NCBI GenBank assembly: GCA_002483345.1 | Contig: DLHS01000007.1 | Span: 140,857 to 204,856 of the forward strand | Origin: Bacteroidetes bacterium UBA7662 | GTDB taxonomy: Bacteria; Bacteroidota; Bacteroidia; UBA7662 | Reading direction: 5' to 3' | DNA length: 64,000 nt | Part shown: positions 37,239 to 46,251 of the stretch, piece by piece | Layout of the letters: the number at the start of each line of letters is the position of its first letter | Position numbering within the stretch: the stretch's first letter is position 1 | Notes under the pieces: model-generated | Seen by the model: only the letters and a program-made list of their open reading frames with translations | Told to the model about the DNA's origin: nothing | The model's database searches: none | Translations under genes and position numbers: made by a program

Positions 37239-37814
37239 ATGAGAAAATTTCTCTTTGTGCTGGTGGTTGTGTTTACCGGGTGCAGCCAACAGGCCTATGA
37301 TCCCTCCCGGGTGTTATCAGGAGCGGAAGAAGCAGCCTGGGTCCGCAGGCTGGCGGTTTATGTAGATACCCGTCCGAATGATATCAAACCTGCCGACCGG
37401 TTTCTCGGCCGTTATAAAGGCTATTACGACAGCCTGGTTGTAAGGCATGAGAGTAAACTGGCTGCTTTTCATCAGGAAGGGGATCTGTACTACTATCTGT
37501 ATCATAAAAAGGATGTGAAAAGTATGTATGAGCATTACCGCTATGTAGGCGGTGTATGTAAGCTGGATGCGCAGGGGAATATAAGCTGGCTGGATCAGCG
37601 CTTTTACTCGCCGCGACTCACAGCCGAAGAGATGGACAGAGGGGCGGAGCTGTTCAGAAGTATGGTTGAAACGCAGGACATCAGCGCTTTTATAGGTAAT
37701 TTTGACTATGTGGAATGGCCGGATGCCGACTTCATTTATTCACCTGAGAAGCAGGAATGGGTTTTGCAGGATACATCACGCTTGCGGGGGATAGCACCCA
37801 TGATACACGAATAA
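37239..37814 (+). CDS. Lipoprotein resembling CpeT/CpcT-type proteins
   Basis: 191 residues. Lipobox VFTGC (Cys about 15). The mature chain has F-L-G-R-Y-K-G-Y-Y-D-S, then DLYYYLYHKKD and DAQGNISWLDQRFYSP, a mixed alpha/beta pattern that resembles the CpeT/DUF1001 lipocalin-like fold only weakly. It follows the receptor/lipoprotein pair after a terminator, so it may be a separate unit. I cannot assign a function. Confidence 0.6.
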   Translation: MRKFLFVLVVVFTGCSQQAYDPSRVLSGAEEAAWVRRLAVYVDTRPNDIKPADRFLGRYKGYYDSLVVRHESKLAAFHQEGDLYYYLYHKKDVKSMYEHYRYVGGVCKLDAQGNISWLDQRFYSPRLTAEEMDRGAELFRSMVETQDISAFIGNFDYVEWPDADFIYSPEKQEWVLQDTSRLRGIAPMIHE

Positions 37815-37914
37815 CAAATCATATCTAAAAGGCAACTTCCTTTTTTTCGTGTTTCAGTAGTTCTGTTAACACTAAGTCAATTATGCAGGTTGCTTCTTAT
37901 CTTCATGGCACCAA

Positions 37915-39198
37915 ATGGCCATGAAAACTGCTTTACCGAACTTCACGAGCTTCCAGTATCTGTGGCTTGTAGTGCTTGCTTTCGGGTGCGCGACAGCCCG
38001 TGTTTCTGCGGCAGAGGAGCGTTATGTGGTGAGGGAAATAGAACCCCTGGAAATGGCGGAATGGTTCAGTCACGATGAATGGCCGACACAATTTCTGGAC
38101 AATCGCTGGTGGGATCAGGAGCATAGCTTGCTGGAGGTACAGCCGGGTTTCAGGTGGCTGACGCCTTCCTTTGATTCGCTGAGCAGACTACTCAACATGA
38201 CCGACCTGGCTGCCAACAATGCCAATAACCACATATGGATCGTTTTAGGCAGGCTCACGGCCATCAAAGACTGTGAACCGGCAGATAAGCTGCTCATTGC
38301 CCTGCATGCCCAGCAGGAAGGCCTTATGGGCCTGCACCAGCGCTGGCAACTGAACTGGATACTCGGCCGGCTTTACACCATCAAAGCCAATTCGGAGCTG
38401 AGTTTATACTATCTCCTGCTGGCACAGCAACTGGCGACCGAGTCGGGTAATCTGTTCGCAGCCATGGAAACGCATTACGCCCTTTACCTCAGGGCGGAAA
38501 TTCTCGATAAGAAGCAGGAATGGGAGCATTATCGCGCTTACCTGAGGTCGAGGGATATGGTCAGGGCCCGTTGGCTCAAAGCGCAGTTAACCACAGACTT
38601 GTCGGTGGGGCCGCCTTCTTTTGCGGAATCTCTGGAGGTGCAGCGGGCTTTCCTTGTGCCATCCAATGAAAAGGGGGGGTTGAAATGGCTGCTGCCGGCA
38701 CTTCTCGTTCTCTTGCTGATTTCGGGTTATTGGGTGTACAGCCGTTATATGCAAGCTGCTCAGCCGGTGTCGGTGGCCAGAGCTGCGGAATCAAATTTTG
38801 AAATACTGCCGTTGAAGGATGTTACGGAAGTCAGCAAGAGCCCGGTGAAAACGGAACTGAGTGCCGATGAGGAGATACCGGTTGATGAAGAAAAGGTAGA
38901 GAAACTCAGTACCCTCCATTTGCTCAAGCTGCTCACGGAAGACGACTGGTCGAAGTTCGCAGATGCTTTTGAGATGATATATGACGGCTTTCAGTGGCGG
39001 CTGCGGAAAAAAGTGCCTGACCTGACCCCTGCAGAACTGAGGCTTATGTGCCTGATTCGCATGCACCTCAGTTCCAGGGAAATAGCCCGACGTCTCGGCA
39101 TTTCTCAGCAAAGTGTGAACATCTCCCGCTATCGTTTAAGACGCAAAATCGGCTTAGAACACCATGAAAGGCTCGAAGAGTATGTCCTGAAAGTCTGA
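37915..39198 (+). CDS. Membrane-anchored regulator with C-terminal LuxR-type HTH
   Basis: 427 residues. A signal-like N-terminal segment (about 10-32) is followed by a helical repeat region (about 60-215, TPR-like, LNWILGRLYTIKANSELSLYYLLLAQQL split by short loops). One membrane helix (about 254-272) leads to a linker, then a C-terminal HTH: LTPAELRLMCLIRMHLSSRE, IARRLGISQQSVNISRYRLR. The HTH would sit in the cytoplasm, so the protein is like the TPR/LuxR transcription regulators of Bacteroidota. The target is unknown. It is convergent with the AraC-type gene, 2 bp apart. Confidence 0.8.
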   Translation: MAMKTALPNFTSFQYLWLVVLAFGCATARVSAAEERYVVREIEPLEMAEWFSHDEWPTQFLDNRWWDQEHSLLEVQPGFRWLTPSFDSLSRLLNMTDLAANNANNHIWIVLGRLTAIKDCEPADKLLIALHAQQEGLMGLHQRWQLNWILGRLYTIKANSELSLYYLLLAQQLATESGNLFAAMETHYALYLRAEILDKKQEWEHYRAYLRSRDMVRARWLKAQLTTDLSVGPPSFAESLEVQRAFLVPSNEKGGLKWLLPALLVLLLISGYWVYSRYMQAAQPVSVARAAESNFEILPLKDVTEVSKSPVKTELSADEEIPVDEEKVEKLSTLHLLKLLTEDDWSKFADAFEMIYDGFQWRLRKKVPDLTPAELRLMCLIRMHLSSREIARRLGISQQSVNISRYRLRRKIGLEHHERLEEYVLKV

Positions 39199-39200
39199 GA

Positions 39201-40073
39201 CTACCCTGTTTTACCCACCTTGCGAATCAAATCTGAAGGTTTTATGCCAAAACGGGCCACAAATTTGGTGCTGAAGTAAGACGAGTTTGAAAAGCCGACA
39301 CTTGTACAGGCCTCGAAGATGCTTTTATGACCCTGCTCAATGAGCTTATACGCATTCAGCAAACGGAATTCTGTCAGGTAAGCCTTGGGGGGCATGCCGG
39401 TAAGCTGCATACATTTACGCTCCAGGCTGCTTATACTCATACCTAAAAGTTTGGTGAGCTCATCAATACTCAGCGACGGATTGTTGTAGTTGGTTTTGAT
39501 GATCCTGTTCAGCCTGTCAAGCAGCAGCTGGTCATCGTGTTTGTTGTGCAGCAAACCATCATGCAAACCTGCCCTGTTCAGAATATGCTGTTTCAAACGT
39601 TCATGGTAGGCCGTGAAGGCAATCAGCTGATTGAAAATCTCCTGACCGCTTAGTATGTTGTTACTGCAAAATAAAGCACCTGATCTGTAGGCCTTTTGAA
39701 TCTGATTGCCTTCCATGTCGGGAGAAAACAACAATACCGGAACCGGATTCTGACCCGTTCTCGATCCCATACTCCGCAACATTACCCATAGGCTGGCGCG
39801 CAATTGTTCAACTGCAATAACCACCTGGTCGATGTTTATCGTTTTCATGGTCACCAGACCATCCATCGGATTGGTCACCGCGACGACATGGAAACAGCGT
39901 CCGAACATATTGCGGAGCTCACGGAATAAATTTTCGCAGTCACACACCAACAGTATGGTCTGCTTTTTCTCCGACATAACCGGATGCCCTGGCAGGAAAA
40001 GTTCAGAAGAGGTGGCCTGGGTAAGCTCAATAATTTTCGGGGAAGCAGTTGAATCCGGAAGTTGCATATTCAT
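39201..40073 (-). CDS. AraC-family regulator with a degenerate receiver domain
   Basis: 290 residues. About 40-160 has the alternating pattern of a response regulator receiver (TILLVCDCENLFRELRNMF, then NIDQVVIAVEQ, then PVPVLLFSP), but the phospho-acceptor position in the third strand is non-acidic (AVE where DxMP is typical), so it should not be phosphorylated conventionally. About 185-285 is an AraC HTH pair: LSIDELTKLLGMSISSLERK and IFEACTSVGFSNSSYFSTKF, ending FGIKPSDLIRK. It may sense a ligand or a partner protein. Its gene is convergent with the LuxR-type regulator. Confidence 0.8.
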   Translation of the reverse strand: MNMQLPDSTASPKIIELTQATSSELFLPGHPVMSEKKQTILLVCDCENLFRELRNMFGRCFHVVAVTNPMDGLVTMKTINIDQVVIAVEQLRASLWVMLRSMGSRTGQNPVPVLLFSPDMEGNQIQKAYRSGALFCSNNILSGQEIFNQLIAFTAYHERLKQHILNRAGLHDGLLHNKHDDQLLLDRLNRIIKTNYNNPSLSIDELTKLLGMSISSLERKCMQLTGMPPKAYLTEFRLLNAYKLIEQGHKSIFEACTSVGFSNSSYFSTKFVARFGIKPSDLIRKVGKTG

Positions 40074-40176
40074 GGCTTAATTACAATGTTTTCAGGCAGG
40101 CAAGTTAGCCGGGTAGCTGGCTGATACCTAAAAAAGCCACTATACAAAACGATATACAATTTTAGAAAAACAGGCT

Positions 40177-41184
40177 TTAAATCGTGTTTTTCAGCATGGC
40201 CCAACGACTAACAGCAGTATCCACTACCTTTTGGGTCTCATCCGGAAATAAAACAGCTGGCGGCGTGTCGGAGCCGAGCCAGGCCCTGAGCTTATCTGTA
40301 AAAGCCGGGCCGATCTGCTCTGCCACCACCGCGCCGAACGCTGCTGCGGCATAGGCGTTGGCGTGTTGTTCGTATTGCGCCTTCATCGGAATCACCATCA
40401 GTTTTTTCCCCAGAAAAAGAGCCTCGGCGGGAGCTTCAAAGCCACCTCCGGTAAGCACCGCCTCACAGCATTCCAACTGCTTCAGAAAGGCCTCGTTCTG
40501 AATGGGCATTACCTCCACATTTTGGTGCCGGTATGCCCTGGCGGCATGTTTCGAGAACAGCACCCAGCGCCGCTCCGGCAACTGTTCAAAATGGGCGAGC
40601 AGCGTGGCATCGGCATAGGCGGGGAGATACACGAGGATCGAACCGTCGCGGGTGGGCTGCAGCGCGCGGACTTCCCTGCGGATCACCGGCGTGGTGATAT
40701 GCCGGTCGTAGGCAGCAAAGTGAAAACCCACATAGTCAGTGCAGGGGGCATACCAGCGGAACAAAAACTCCGCGAAACGGTCGCGCCAGGCTGGCGGGCG
40801 CGGCGTGGCTTGGCTTAGAAATGCGGCCTGGTGACTCATGGCAAAGCACTTTTTACCCTTCAGCCGGCAGGCCCAGGCACTCAATGGCTCAAAATCGTTG
40901 ATGATGAGGTCGTAATCCTCCACAGGTAAACGGCCCAGGTCGCGGAGAAACCGCCAGGGCCTGAGTTTCCGAAGGGTTTGCCCGAATGCTACCCCGCCTT
41001 GCTGCCCGAAAATGAAACTCAGCCCGTAAAACTGATAACGCACGGGCCAGGGCAGAGCCACATCGGCCTGAATGCCGCTTACGAGTATATCCACCTCTCC
41101 GTGCTGTTGCAGGCAAGGGACGATGTCGCGGGCACGGCTCAGATGGCCGTTACCGGTACCCTGAATGGCGTATAGGATTCGCAT
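40177..41184 (-). CDS. Glycosyltransferase-like protein (MJ1255 type)
   Basis: 335 residues. It opens MRILYAIQGTGNGHLSRA, the start of the MJ1255/VC2487-type glycosyltransferase-like family, and has VLTGGGFEAPAEALFLGKKL near residue 250, the donor-binding segment of GT-B enzymes. It starts in a one-base overlap with the stop of the LpxH-like gene, so they are cotranscribed. The pairing with a LpxH-like phosphoesterase is seen elsewhere in Bacteroidota and suggests envelope glycolipid work. The substrate is not clear. Confidence 0.8.
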   Translation of the reverse strand: MRILYAIQGTGNGHLSRARDIVPCLQQHGEVDILVSGIQADVALPWPVRYQFYGLSFIFGQQGGVAFGQTLRKLRPWRFLRDLGRLPVEDYDLIINDFEPLSAWACRLKGKKCFAMSHQAAFLSQATPRPPAWRDRFAEFLFRWYAPCTDYVGFHFAAYDRHITTPVIRREVRALQPTRDGSILVYLPAYADATLLAHFEQLPERRWVLFSKHAARAYRHQNVEVMPIQNEAFLKQLECCEAVLTGGGFEAPAEALFLGKKLMVIPMKAQYEQHANAYAAAAFGAVVAEQIGPAFTDKLRAWLGSDTPPAVLFPDETQKVVDTAVSRWAMLKNTI

Positions 41185-42050
41185 CAGCTCGCAGCCGAAT
41201 ACTTCATCAGCTTGCTGAAAAGTAAGGCTTCTTCCAGACCCGATTGTTCAAAAATCTCAAAAATATTCTGCTCCGAGGGCTGGTCATCCAGGCGGATGGC
41301 CGCGTGCTCAGAGGCGATGTGCTGGTAAATTTTCCAGGCCCCGTCGTGATATTCGAGGCTGGTCAGGTTTTCGATCCAGTCGCCCGAATTGAGGTAGGTG
41401 GTTTTACCCTTCACATTTTCATATTCCCGCATGCTGGGCTGGTGGATGTGGCCACACACCACATAGCTGTACTTGTTGTCGATGGCCAGCTCGGCGGCTA
41501 CCTGCTCAAAATCGTTGATGTACTTCACGGCCGATTTTACACTGTCCTTGATCTTTTTGGAAAGGGATATTTTGCCCCTGCCCAGCTTCTCGAGGCACCA
41601 GTTCACAAAACGGTTCAGCATGATGAGCGAATCGTAACCTACCGCGCCCAGCTTGGCCAGCCATTTTGAATACCGCATGGTGACATCGAACACATCGCCG
41701 TGGAAAAACCAGGCCTTTTTGCCGTCCAGCTCAATCAGCAGCTTGTCTTTCAGGTGGAAGTTGCCGAGTTTGAGACCGCTGAAACGGCGCAGCATCTCAT
41801 CGTGGTTGCCGGTGAGGTAGTAAACAGGTACACCGTTGCTCAGAAATTCGAAGATCTTTTTAACGACTAGCATGTGGGTCTTCGGCCAGTAACGCTTGCG
41901 GAATTGCCAGATATCGACAATATCGCCGTTTAAAATCAGGAGGCCGGGTTCTATGCTGTTGAGGTATTGTAGCAGCTCGGTGGCGTGACATCCGTAGGTA
42001 CCCAGATGCACATCTGAGATGACTACCATATCTACTTTCCGTTTTTGCAT
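41184..42050 (-). CDS. Metallophosphoesterase, LpxH (UDP-diacylglucosamine diphosphatase)-like
   Basis: 288 residues. Calcineurin-type metal motifs are complete: VISDVHLGTYG (DxH, about 9), LNGDIVDIW (GDxxD, about 40), LTGNHDEML (GNHD, about 83), then WFFHGDVFD and VVCGHIHQP (GHxH, about 200). LpxH-like proteins cut UDP-2,3-diacylglucosamine in lipid A synthesis; this group also includes enzymes acting on other phospholipids. One-base overlap with the glycosyltransferase gene downstream. Likely a membrane-associated enzyme in the cytoplasm. Confidence 0.85.
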   Translation of the reverse strand: MQKRKVDMVVISDVHLGTYGCHATELLQYLNSIEPGLLILNGDIVDIWQFRKRYWPKTHMLVVKKIFEFLSNGVPVYYLTGNHDEMLRRFSGLKLGNFHLKDKLLIELDGKKAWFFHGDVFDVTMRYSKWLAKLGAVGYDSLIMLNRFVNWCLEKLGRGKISLSKKIKDSVKSAVKYINDFEQVAAELAIDNKYSYVVCGHIHQPSMREYENVKGKTTYLNSGDWIENLTSLEYHDGAWKIYQHIASEHAAIRLDDQPSEQNIFEIFEQSGLEEALLFSKLMKYSAAS

Positions 42051-42127
42051 ATGGATGCTGGTTTGTACAAAAAAACAGCATGGCTGTGAACCAGTGATTA
42101 AGCGCTTATTACGAAGGGATTAATTTA

Positions 42128-42634
42128 TCAGCCTTCCTGCTTCAGCCGCTCTGCCAGCGCCAGCAGGGCCGTTTCGCTGTCGACCGTTATATGCGCCTGC
42201 TGATAGGCCGCCTGGCGGATGGCCAGAAGCTGACCGAGTTTTTCCCGGATTTGGACTTTGTCTCTGCTTGGGAACATAGGGCGTTGCTGGCGGGAGATGC
42301 TCAGCCGGTGCGAAAGCTCCTCCAGATTTATATTCAGCCAGATCACCCGGCCGTTGGCCAGCATCCAGACCATATTATCTTCCCAGGCAGCCGCGCCACC
42401 GCCGCAGCCCACCACCAGCTGTTCGCTGGAGCCGGTTTCACGCAGGCAACTGGCTTCCATCAACCGGAAAGCGGTTTCCCCTTCTTTTTTGAAGATCTCA
42501 GGGATACGCTGATGCGCCCGCATCTCCACCAGCTTGTCTAGATCGGCATATCCCCAGCCGAGTTTACGGGCGAAACGTTTGCCGGAAGTAGATTTTCCGG
42601 TTCCGGGCAGACCAACCAGGTAAATGCGGCTCAT
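42128..42634 (-). CDS. aroK: Shikimate kinase
   Basis: 168 residues, the usual length. The P-loop is VGLPGTGKSTSGKRFA (about 7-22), then DLDKLVE with the magnesium/shikimate Asp, the FRLMEASCLRE site, VGCGGGAA (shikimate binding) and the lid RQQRPMF. It phosphorylates shikimate in aromatic amino acid synthesis. The start overlaps the stop of the ABC permease gene by 4 bases, an unusual operon partner. Confidence 0.93.
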   Translation of the reverse strand: MSRIYLVGLPGTGKSTSGKRFARKLGWGYADLDKLVEMRAHQRIPEIFKKEGETAFRLMEASCLRETGSSEQLVVGCGGGAAAWEDNMVWMLANGRVIWLNINLEELSHRLSISRQQRPMFPSRDKVQIREKLGQLLAIRQAAYQQAHITVDSETALLALAERLKQEG

Positions 42635-43689
42635 TGCAGTCGGATACGGGGGTCAAGCCAGGCGTAGATGAAATCCACGAGTATGTTGATGAGCACAAAG
42701 GCCACCGAAATAAACAGCACCGAACCCATCACCACCGGCATGTCGAACTTCATCAGTGCATCAACGGTAACCTTGCCGAGGCCTTTCCAGCCGAAAATGT
42801 ATTCCACAAACACGGCTCCGGCCAGCAAAGAGGCGAACCAGCCGGAAATAGCGGTGACCACCGGCCCCAGCGCGTTGCGCATCACATGCCGCCACAACAC
42901 CTGCCGTTCCGACAAACCCTTGGCCCGCGCTGTGCGGATATAGTCCATCCCCATCACCTCCAGAAAAGTATTGCGGCTCAGCTGCACGATGATGGCCAGC
43001 GGACGTAATCCAAGGGTGAAGGCGGGCAGCAATAAATTCTCCCAGGCAATCTGCCGACCCAGAAACGGATCGATGCGGAACAGGCTGCCGGTCATCGACA
43101 GGCCGGTCCAGTCGTGCCAGAGGTAGCCGAACAGCCAGGCAATGACAATACTCGCGAAATAACTGGGCACCGAAATCCCGATGATGGAGATGAAAACCGC
43201 CAGCCGGTCTATCCAGCTCTGGGGGTGGAGCGCTGCCACGGCTCCCAGCAGCAGCCCGATGACGGTGGCCAGCAGCATGGCCGCTACCGCCAGTACCGCG
43301 GTACCGGGCAGGGCGCCGGCCAGGATGGCGTTGACGGTTTGTTTGCTCTGGTAAGAACGACGCAGATAGGGCGCCTTGGCCACCAGCCAGCGTTCTCCGC
43401 CGAGGGGGATGAGGCGGCTGTAGCCGTATTTGGCTTCCTCCGCCGAATCGTGGCGGTGGATGCTGAGGGGACTGATGTCGTGGAGATAAAGGCGGAACTG
43501 GGTGGATTTAGGTTGGTCAAGCCCCAGTTCTTTGGTGACTGCTTCCAGCGAAGCGATGTCGCTGCGCTGCCCGAGGGTCATCTGCGCGGCATCGCCGGGG
43601 AGGACGTTGAACAGAAAAAAGACAATAGTCACCACCCCGAACAGCACGAGCAGTCCGGAAAACAGGCGTTTGAGGAGGTAACCCGCCAT
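42631..43689 (-). CDS. ABC transporter permease, DppB/OppB type
   Basis: 352 residues. N-terminal membrane helix (FSGLLVLFGVVTIVFFLFNV), LPGDAA segment, and the binding-protein-dependent permease domain about 120-350 with five more helices. The EAA-type coupling motif lies near RTARAKGLSERQVLWRHVMR. Relatives move peptides or nickel, but no binding protein, second permease or ATPase gene is adjacent, so this subunit must rely on unlinked partners. It overlaps aroK. Confidence 0.85.
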   Translation of the reverse strand: MAGYLLKRLFSGLLVLFGVVTIVFFLFNVLPGDAAQMTLGQRSDIASLEAVTKELGLDQPKSTQFRLYLHDISPLSIHRHDSAEEAKYGYSRLIPLGGERWLVAKAPYLRRSYQSKQTVNAILAGALPGTAVLAVAAMLLATVIGLLLGAVAALHPQSWIDRLAVFISIIGISVPSYFASIVIAWLFGYLWHDWTGLSMTGSLFRIDPFLGRQIAWENLLLPAFTLGLRPLAIIVQLSRNTFLEVMGMDYIRTARAKGLSERQVLWRHVMRNALGPVVTAISGWFASLLAGAVFVEYIFGWKGLGKVTVDALMKFDMPVVMGSVLFISVAFVLINILVDFIYAWLDPRIRLQ

Positions 43690-43693
43690 CTTT

Positions 43694-44800
43694 TTACTTC
43701 AGCAGGGCTTCCAGTTCGTTCTGGCCGGGCAGGGCGGTCGACGGCCACAAGCCGGCTACGGTACCCTTTTTCAAGACCATCAGACCGGGATTGGAACGCA
43801 CAATGGTTTTGAGCGTGGTACCATCGGTGATGTAGAAGGGGTATTCGCCGGTATGTTTTTGCGCGAAGGCATCGAGCTGATCGGCCGTGGATGCCGTCAA
43901 TACGGCAGCCTTGTATTGCTGCATATCGGCCCATTTCAGCAAAGCACTGACTTCTTCCCAGGCCGACTCACGGCTTTTGCTGAGGTCGTAGGCCACAAAA
44001 ACGATGGCAACCTCGGCCTGCAGGAAATCGTCGGTAAACTCATCGCCACCGATGGTGGTGATGGTGAAATCGTGGATGGGCGGGGTATAACCTTTTTTGA
44101 TGAGCACGGTTTTGCGATCCACAAACTCAGCCCCTGCGATATCCCAGGGCGCCTGGTCGGTGGTGTATTCTTTTACTTCGCCGTTTACCCGGTACATCCA
44201 GGTGTCTTTGTACTCATCGAGGGGGGCGCCTTCGGGTATGGCCATGCCGGCGGGGATGCTGCTGCCGACTTTATACGCCCGCAAATCCCAGAGGGGCAGG
44301 TAATACCAGCTGTATACCATGAAGGCGATGACGGCGAATTTGAAAACACCGATGATTTTCCAGTCGCTGCGGGTGGGGAAAAGGGGTCTGATCTGTTTCT
44401 GGCCTATAAAAAGCCCGATGATCATCACCAGCAGCACAATGTCTTTGGTGAACGACTGCCAGGGAGTGAGCTTCATAAAATCTCCGAAACAGCCGCAATC
44501 GGTCACCACATTGAAGTAGGCCGACCAGAACGTCAGGAAGGTGAAAAAGATGATCAGCAGCAACAGCAACCACAGCACCAGCTTTTTGCGGGCGCCGATG
44601 AGCAGCGAAAAGCCCAGCACCATCTCAAACAGGGTGATGAACATGGCGATGAGGGTGGCGTAGGGAATGAATACATCGGTGCCGAAAACCCCGAAATATT
44701 CTTCGAGTTTGTAGGCGAAACCAAGCGGATCGTTGGCTTTGATGAAGCCGGAGAACAGAAACAGTCCGCCGACGAGTATGCGCAGTAGGGTAGTAATCAT
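43694..44800 (-). CDS. DoxX/MauE-family membrane protein with thioredoxin-like C-terminal region
   Basis: 368 residues. The N-terminal half has four membrane helices (about 5-22, 44-66, 72-95 and 112-130) and starts TTLLRILVGGLFLFSGFIKA, the DoxX/MauE opening. After another helix at about 150-168, a soluble part (about 230-368) looks like a thioredoxin fold but lacks a C-x-x-C pair (VAIVFVAYDLSKSRESAWEEV, then YITDGTTLKTIVRSNPGLMV). It overlaps the DUF1599 gene by 4 bases. Related genes accompany DUF1599 in other Bacteroidota. Redox or quinone-linked role is a guess. Confidence 0.8.
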   Translation of the reverse strand: MITTLLRILVGGLFLFSGFIKANDPLGFAYKLEEYFGVFGTDVFIPYATLIAMFITLFEMVLGFSLLIGARKKLVLWLLLLLIIFFTFLTFWSAYFNVVTDCGCFGDFMKLTPWQSFTKDIVLLVMIIGLFIGQKQIRPLFPTRSDWKIIGVFKFAVIAFMVYSWYYLPLWDLRAYKVGSSIPAGMAIPEGAPLDEYKDTWMYRVNGEVKEYTTDQAPWDIAGAEFVDRKTVLIKKGYTPPIHDFTITTIGGDEFTDDFLQAEVAIVFVAYDLSKSRESAWEEVSALLKWADMQQYKAAVLTASTADQLDAFAQKHTGEYPFYITDGTTLKTIVRSNPGLMVLKKGTVAGLWPSTALPGQNELEALLK

Positions 44801-45345
44801 GAGATATAACCTGATTTAATGAGGGCGAATACGGAATAATTCAGAATGTCGCGGTAGTTGGCATCGATGCCTTCGCTCACGAGGGTTTTGCCGGCATTGT
44901 CTTCGATCTGTTTGATGCGCAGCAGTTTCATGAGGATGAGGTCGGTAAACGACGATACCCGCATATCGCGCCAGGCTTCGCCGTAATCGTGGTTTTTGTC
45001 GAGCATCAGCGCTTTGGTGTGCTCGGCTTCTTTATCATACAGGGCGATGGCCTGTTCGGCGGGGAGGCTGGTATCGACGGTGCTGGTGCCCATCTCCAGC
45101 TGGATGAGGGCCATGATGCAGTAGTTGATCATGCCTACAAACTCACCGTTGAGGTCGTCGGCCACCTTTTGGGTGCCTTTTTCTTCGATGCTGCGGATGC
45201 GGCTGGCTTTGATGAAGATCTGGTCGGTGAGCGAGCTGGTGCGGAGGATGCGCCAGGCGGTACCATAATCGGTGGCTTTTTTCACGAACAACGCCCTGCA
45301 GCGGGCAATCACCTGGTCGAACTCGGTAGCGGTTTGGGGATTCAA
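44797..45345 (-). CDS. DUF1599 protein
   Basis: About 182 residues from a TTG start, with two repeats of the DUF1599 unit: VIARCRALFVKKATDYGTAW (about 8) and ALYDKEAEHTKALMLDKNHD YGEAW (about 100), each followed by an R-x-S-S-x-T-D segment. An ATG start at 45414 is also open, but it would overlap the divergent folP by 48 bases and adds a tail not typical of the family. DUF1599 proteins are conserved in Bacteroidota and lack a known function; the paired D-Y-G motifs suggest a bound nucleotide or metal (inferred). Confidence 0.85.
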   Translation of the reverse strand: MNPQTATEFDQVIARCRALFVKKATDYGTAWRILRTSSLTDQIFIKASRIRSIEEKGTQKVADDLNGEFVGMINYCIMALIQLEMGTSTVDTSLPAEQAIALYDKEAEHTKALMLDKNHDYGEAWRDMRVSSFTDLILMKLLRIKQIEDNAGKTLVSEGIDANYRDILNYSVFALIKSGYIS

Positions 45346-45366
45346 GCGGGAATAGATTAACTTCGG

Positions 45367-46251
45367 GTGGTAAAAACGCCTTTTTTGCAGCTTAAAGATA
45401 CGGTCTTCGGACAAAAATACACGCTCAACTGTCGCGGCAGGCTGATCGATTTGTCGGAACCCCGCCTGATGGGGATACTCAATCTCACGCCCGATTCGTT
45501 CTACGACGGCAGCCGCCTGCCTTTAACGGGCGAAAAAGCCCTTTTGGCCCGTGCCGAAACCATGCTGACGGAAGGCGCTACTTTTTTAGACATCGGCGGA
45601 TATTCTACCCGCCCCCAGGCCGCCGAGATATCGGCCGCCGAAGAAACGGAGCGGGTACTGCCCGCCATCCGCAGCCTCCGCCGGCATTTCCCGGAAGCCT
45701 TGTTGTCGGTAGATACTTTCCGGGCCGACGTGGCCGATGCCGCCGCCGATGCCGGCGCCGACCTCATCAACGATGTCTCCGGCGGTACGCTCGACGACCG
45801 CATGTTTGAAACCGTGGCCCGGCTGCAACTGCCTTATATCTGCATGCACATGCGCGGTACGCCCGCCACCATGCAGTCGCTCACGCAGTACGACGATCTG
45901 GTGACCGATATCTACCGGGAACTGGTAGAAAAAGCGGTTGCGCTGAACCAACTGGGGGTGAAAGATGTGATACTCGATCCCGGTTTCGGCTTCGCCAAAA
46001 CCATCGACCAGAATTTTAAACTTTTGCGGGAATTGCAGCAACTTACCCTCGCCGGATACCCGCTTCTGGTAGGTTTATCGCGGAAATCGATGGTGTACAA
46101 AACCCTCGGCACCACTGCAGCGGAGGCTTTGAACGGCACCACGGTCCTGCATGCCTGGGCTTTGGAGCGCGGAGCGCGTATCTTGCGGGTGCACGATGTA
46201 CAACCGGCCCTGGAGGCCATTCAACTTTGGAAACGTTTTGAAACTGTTTGA
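45367..46251 (+). CDS. folP: Dihydropteroate synthase
   Basis: 294 residues. Pterin-binding TIM barrel with the two signatures: MGILNLTPDSFYDG (about 34-47) and GATFLDIGGYSTRP (about 62-75), then LINDVSGG and GLSRKSMVY. It makes dihydropteroate in folate synthesis. The start GTG at 45367 gives the family-length N-terminus. The 3' end overlaps the diadenylate cyclase gene by 14 bases, the conserved folP-cdaA coupling in Bacteroidota. Confidence 0.94.
   Translation: MVKTPFLQLKDTVFGQKYTLNCRGRLIDLSEPRLMGILNLTPDSFYDGSRLPLTGEKALLARAETMLTEGATFLDIGGYSTRPQAAEISAAEETERVLPAIRSLRRHFPEALLSVDTFRADVADAAADAGADLINDVSGGTLDDRMFETVARLQLPYICMHMRGTPATMQSLTQYDDLVTDIYRELVEKAVALNQLGVKDVILDPGFGFAKTIDQNFKLLRELQQLTLAGYPLLVGLSRKSMVYKTLGTTAAEALNGTTVLHAWALERGARILRVHDVQPALEAIQLWKRFETV

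Noticed and set aside
46151..46237. Upstream ATG for cdaA
   Set aside because: The added 29 residues do not match the family start and lie within folP in another frame.
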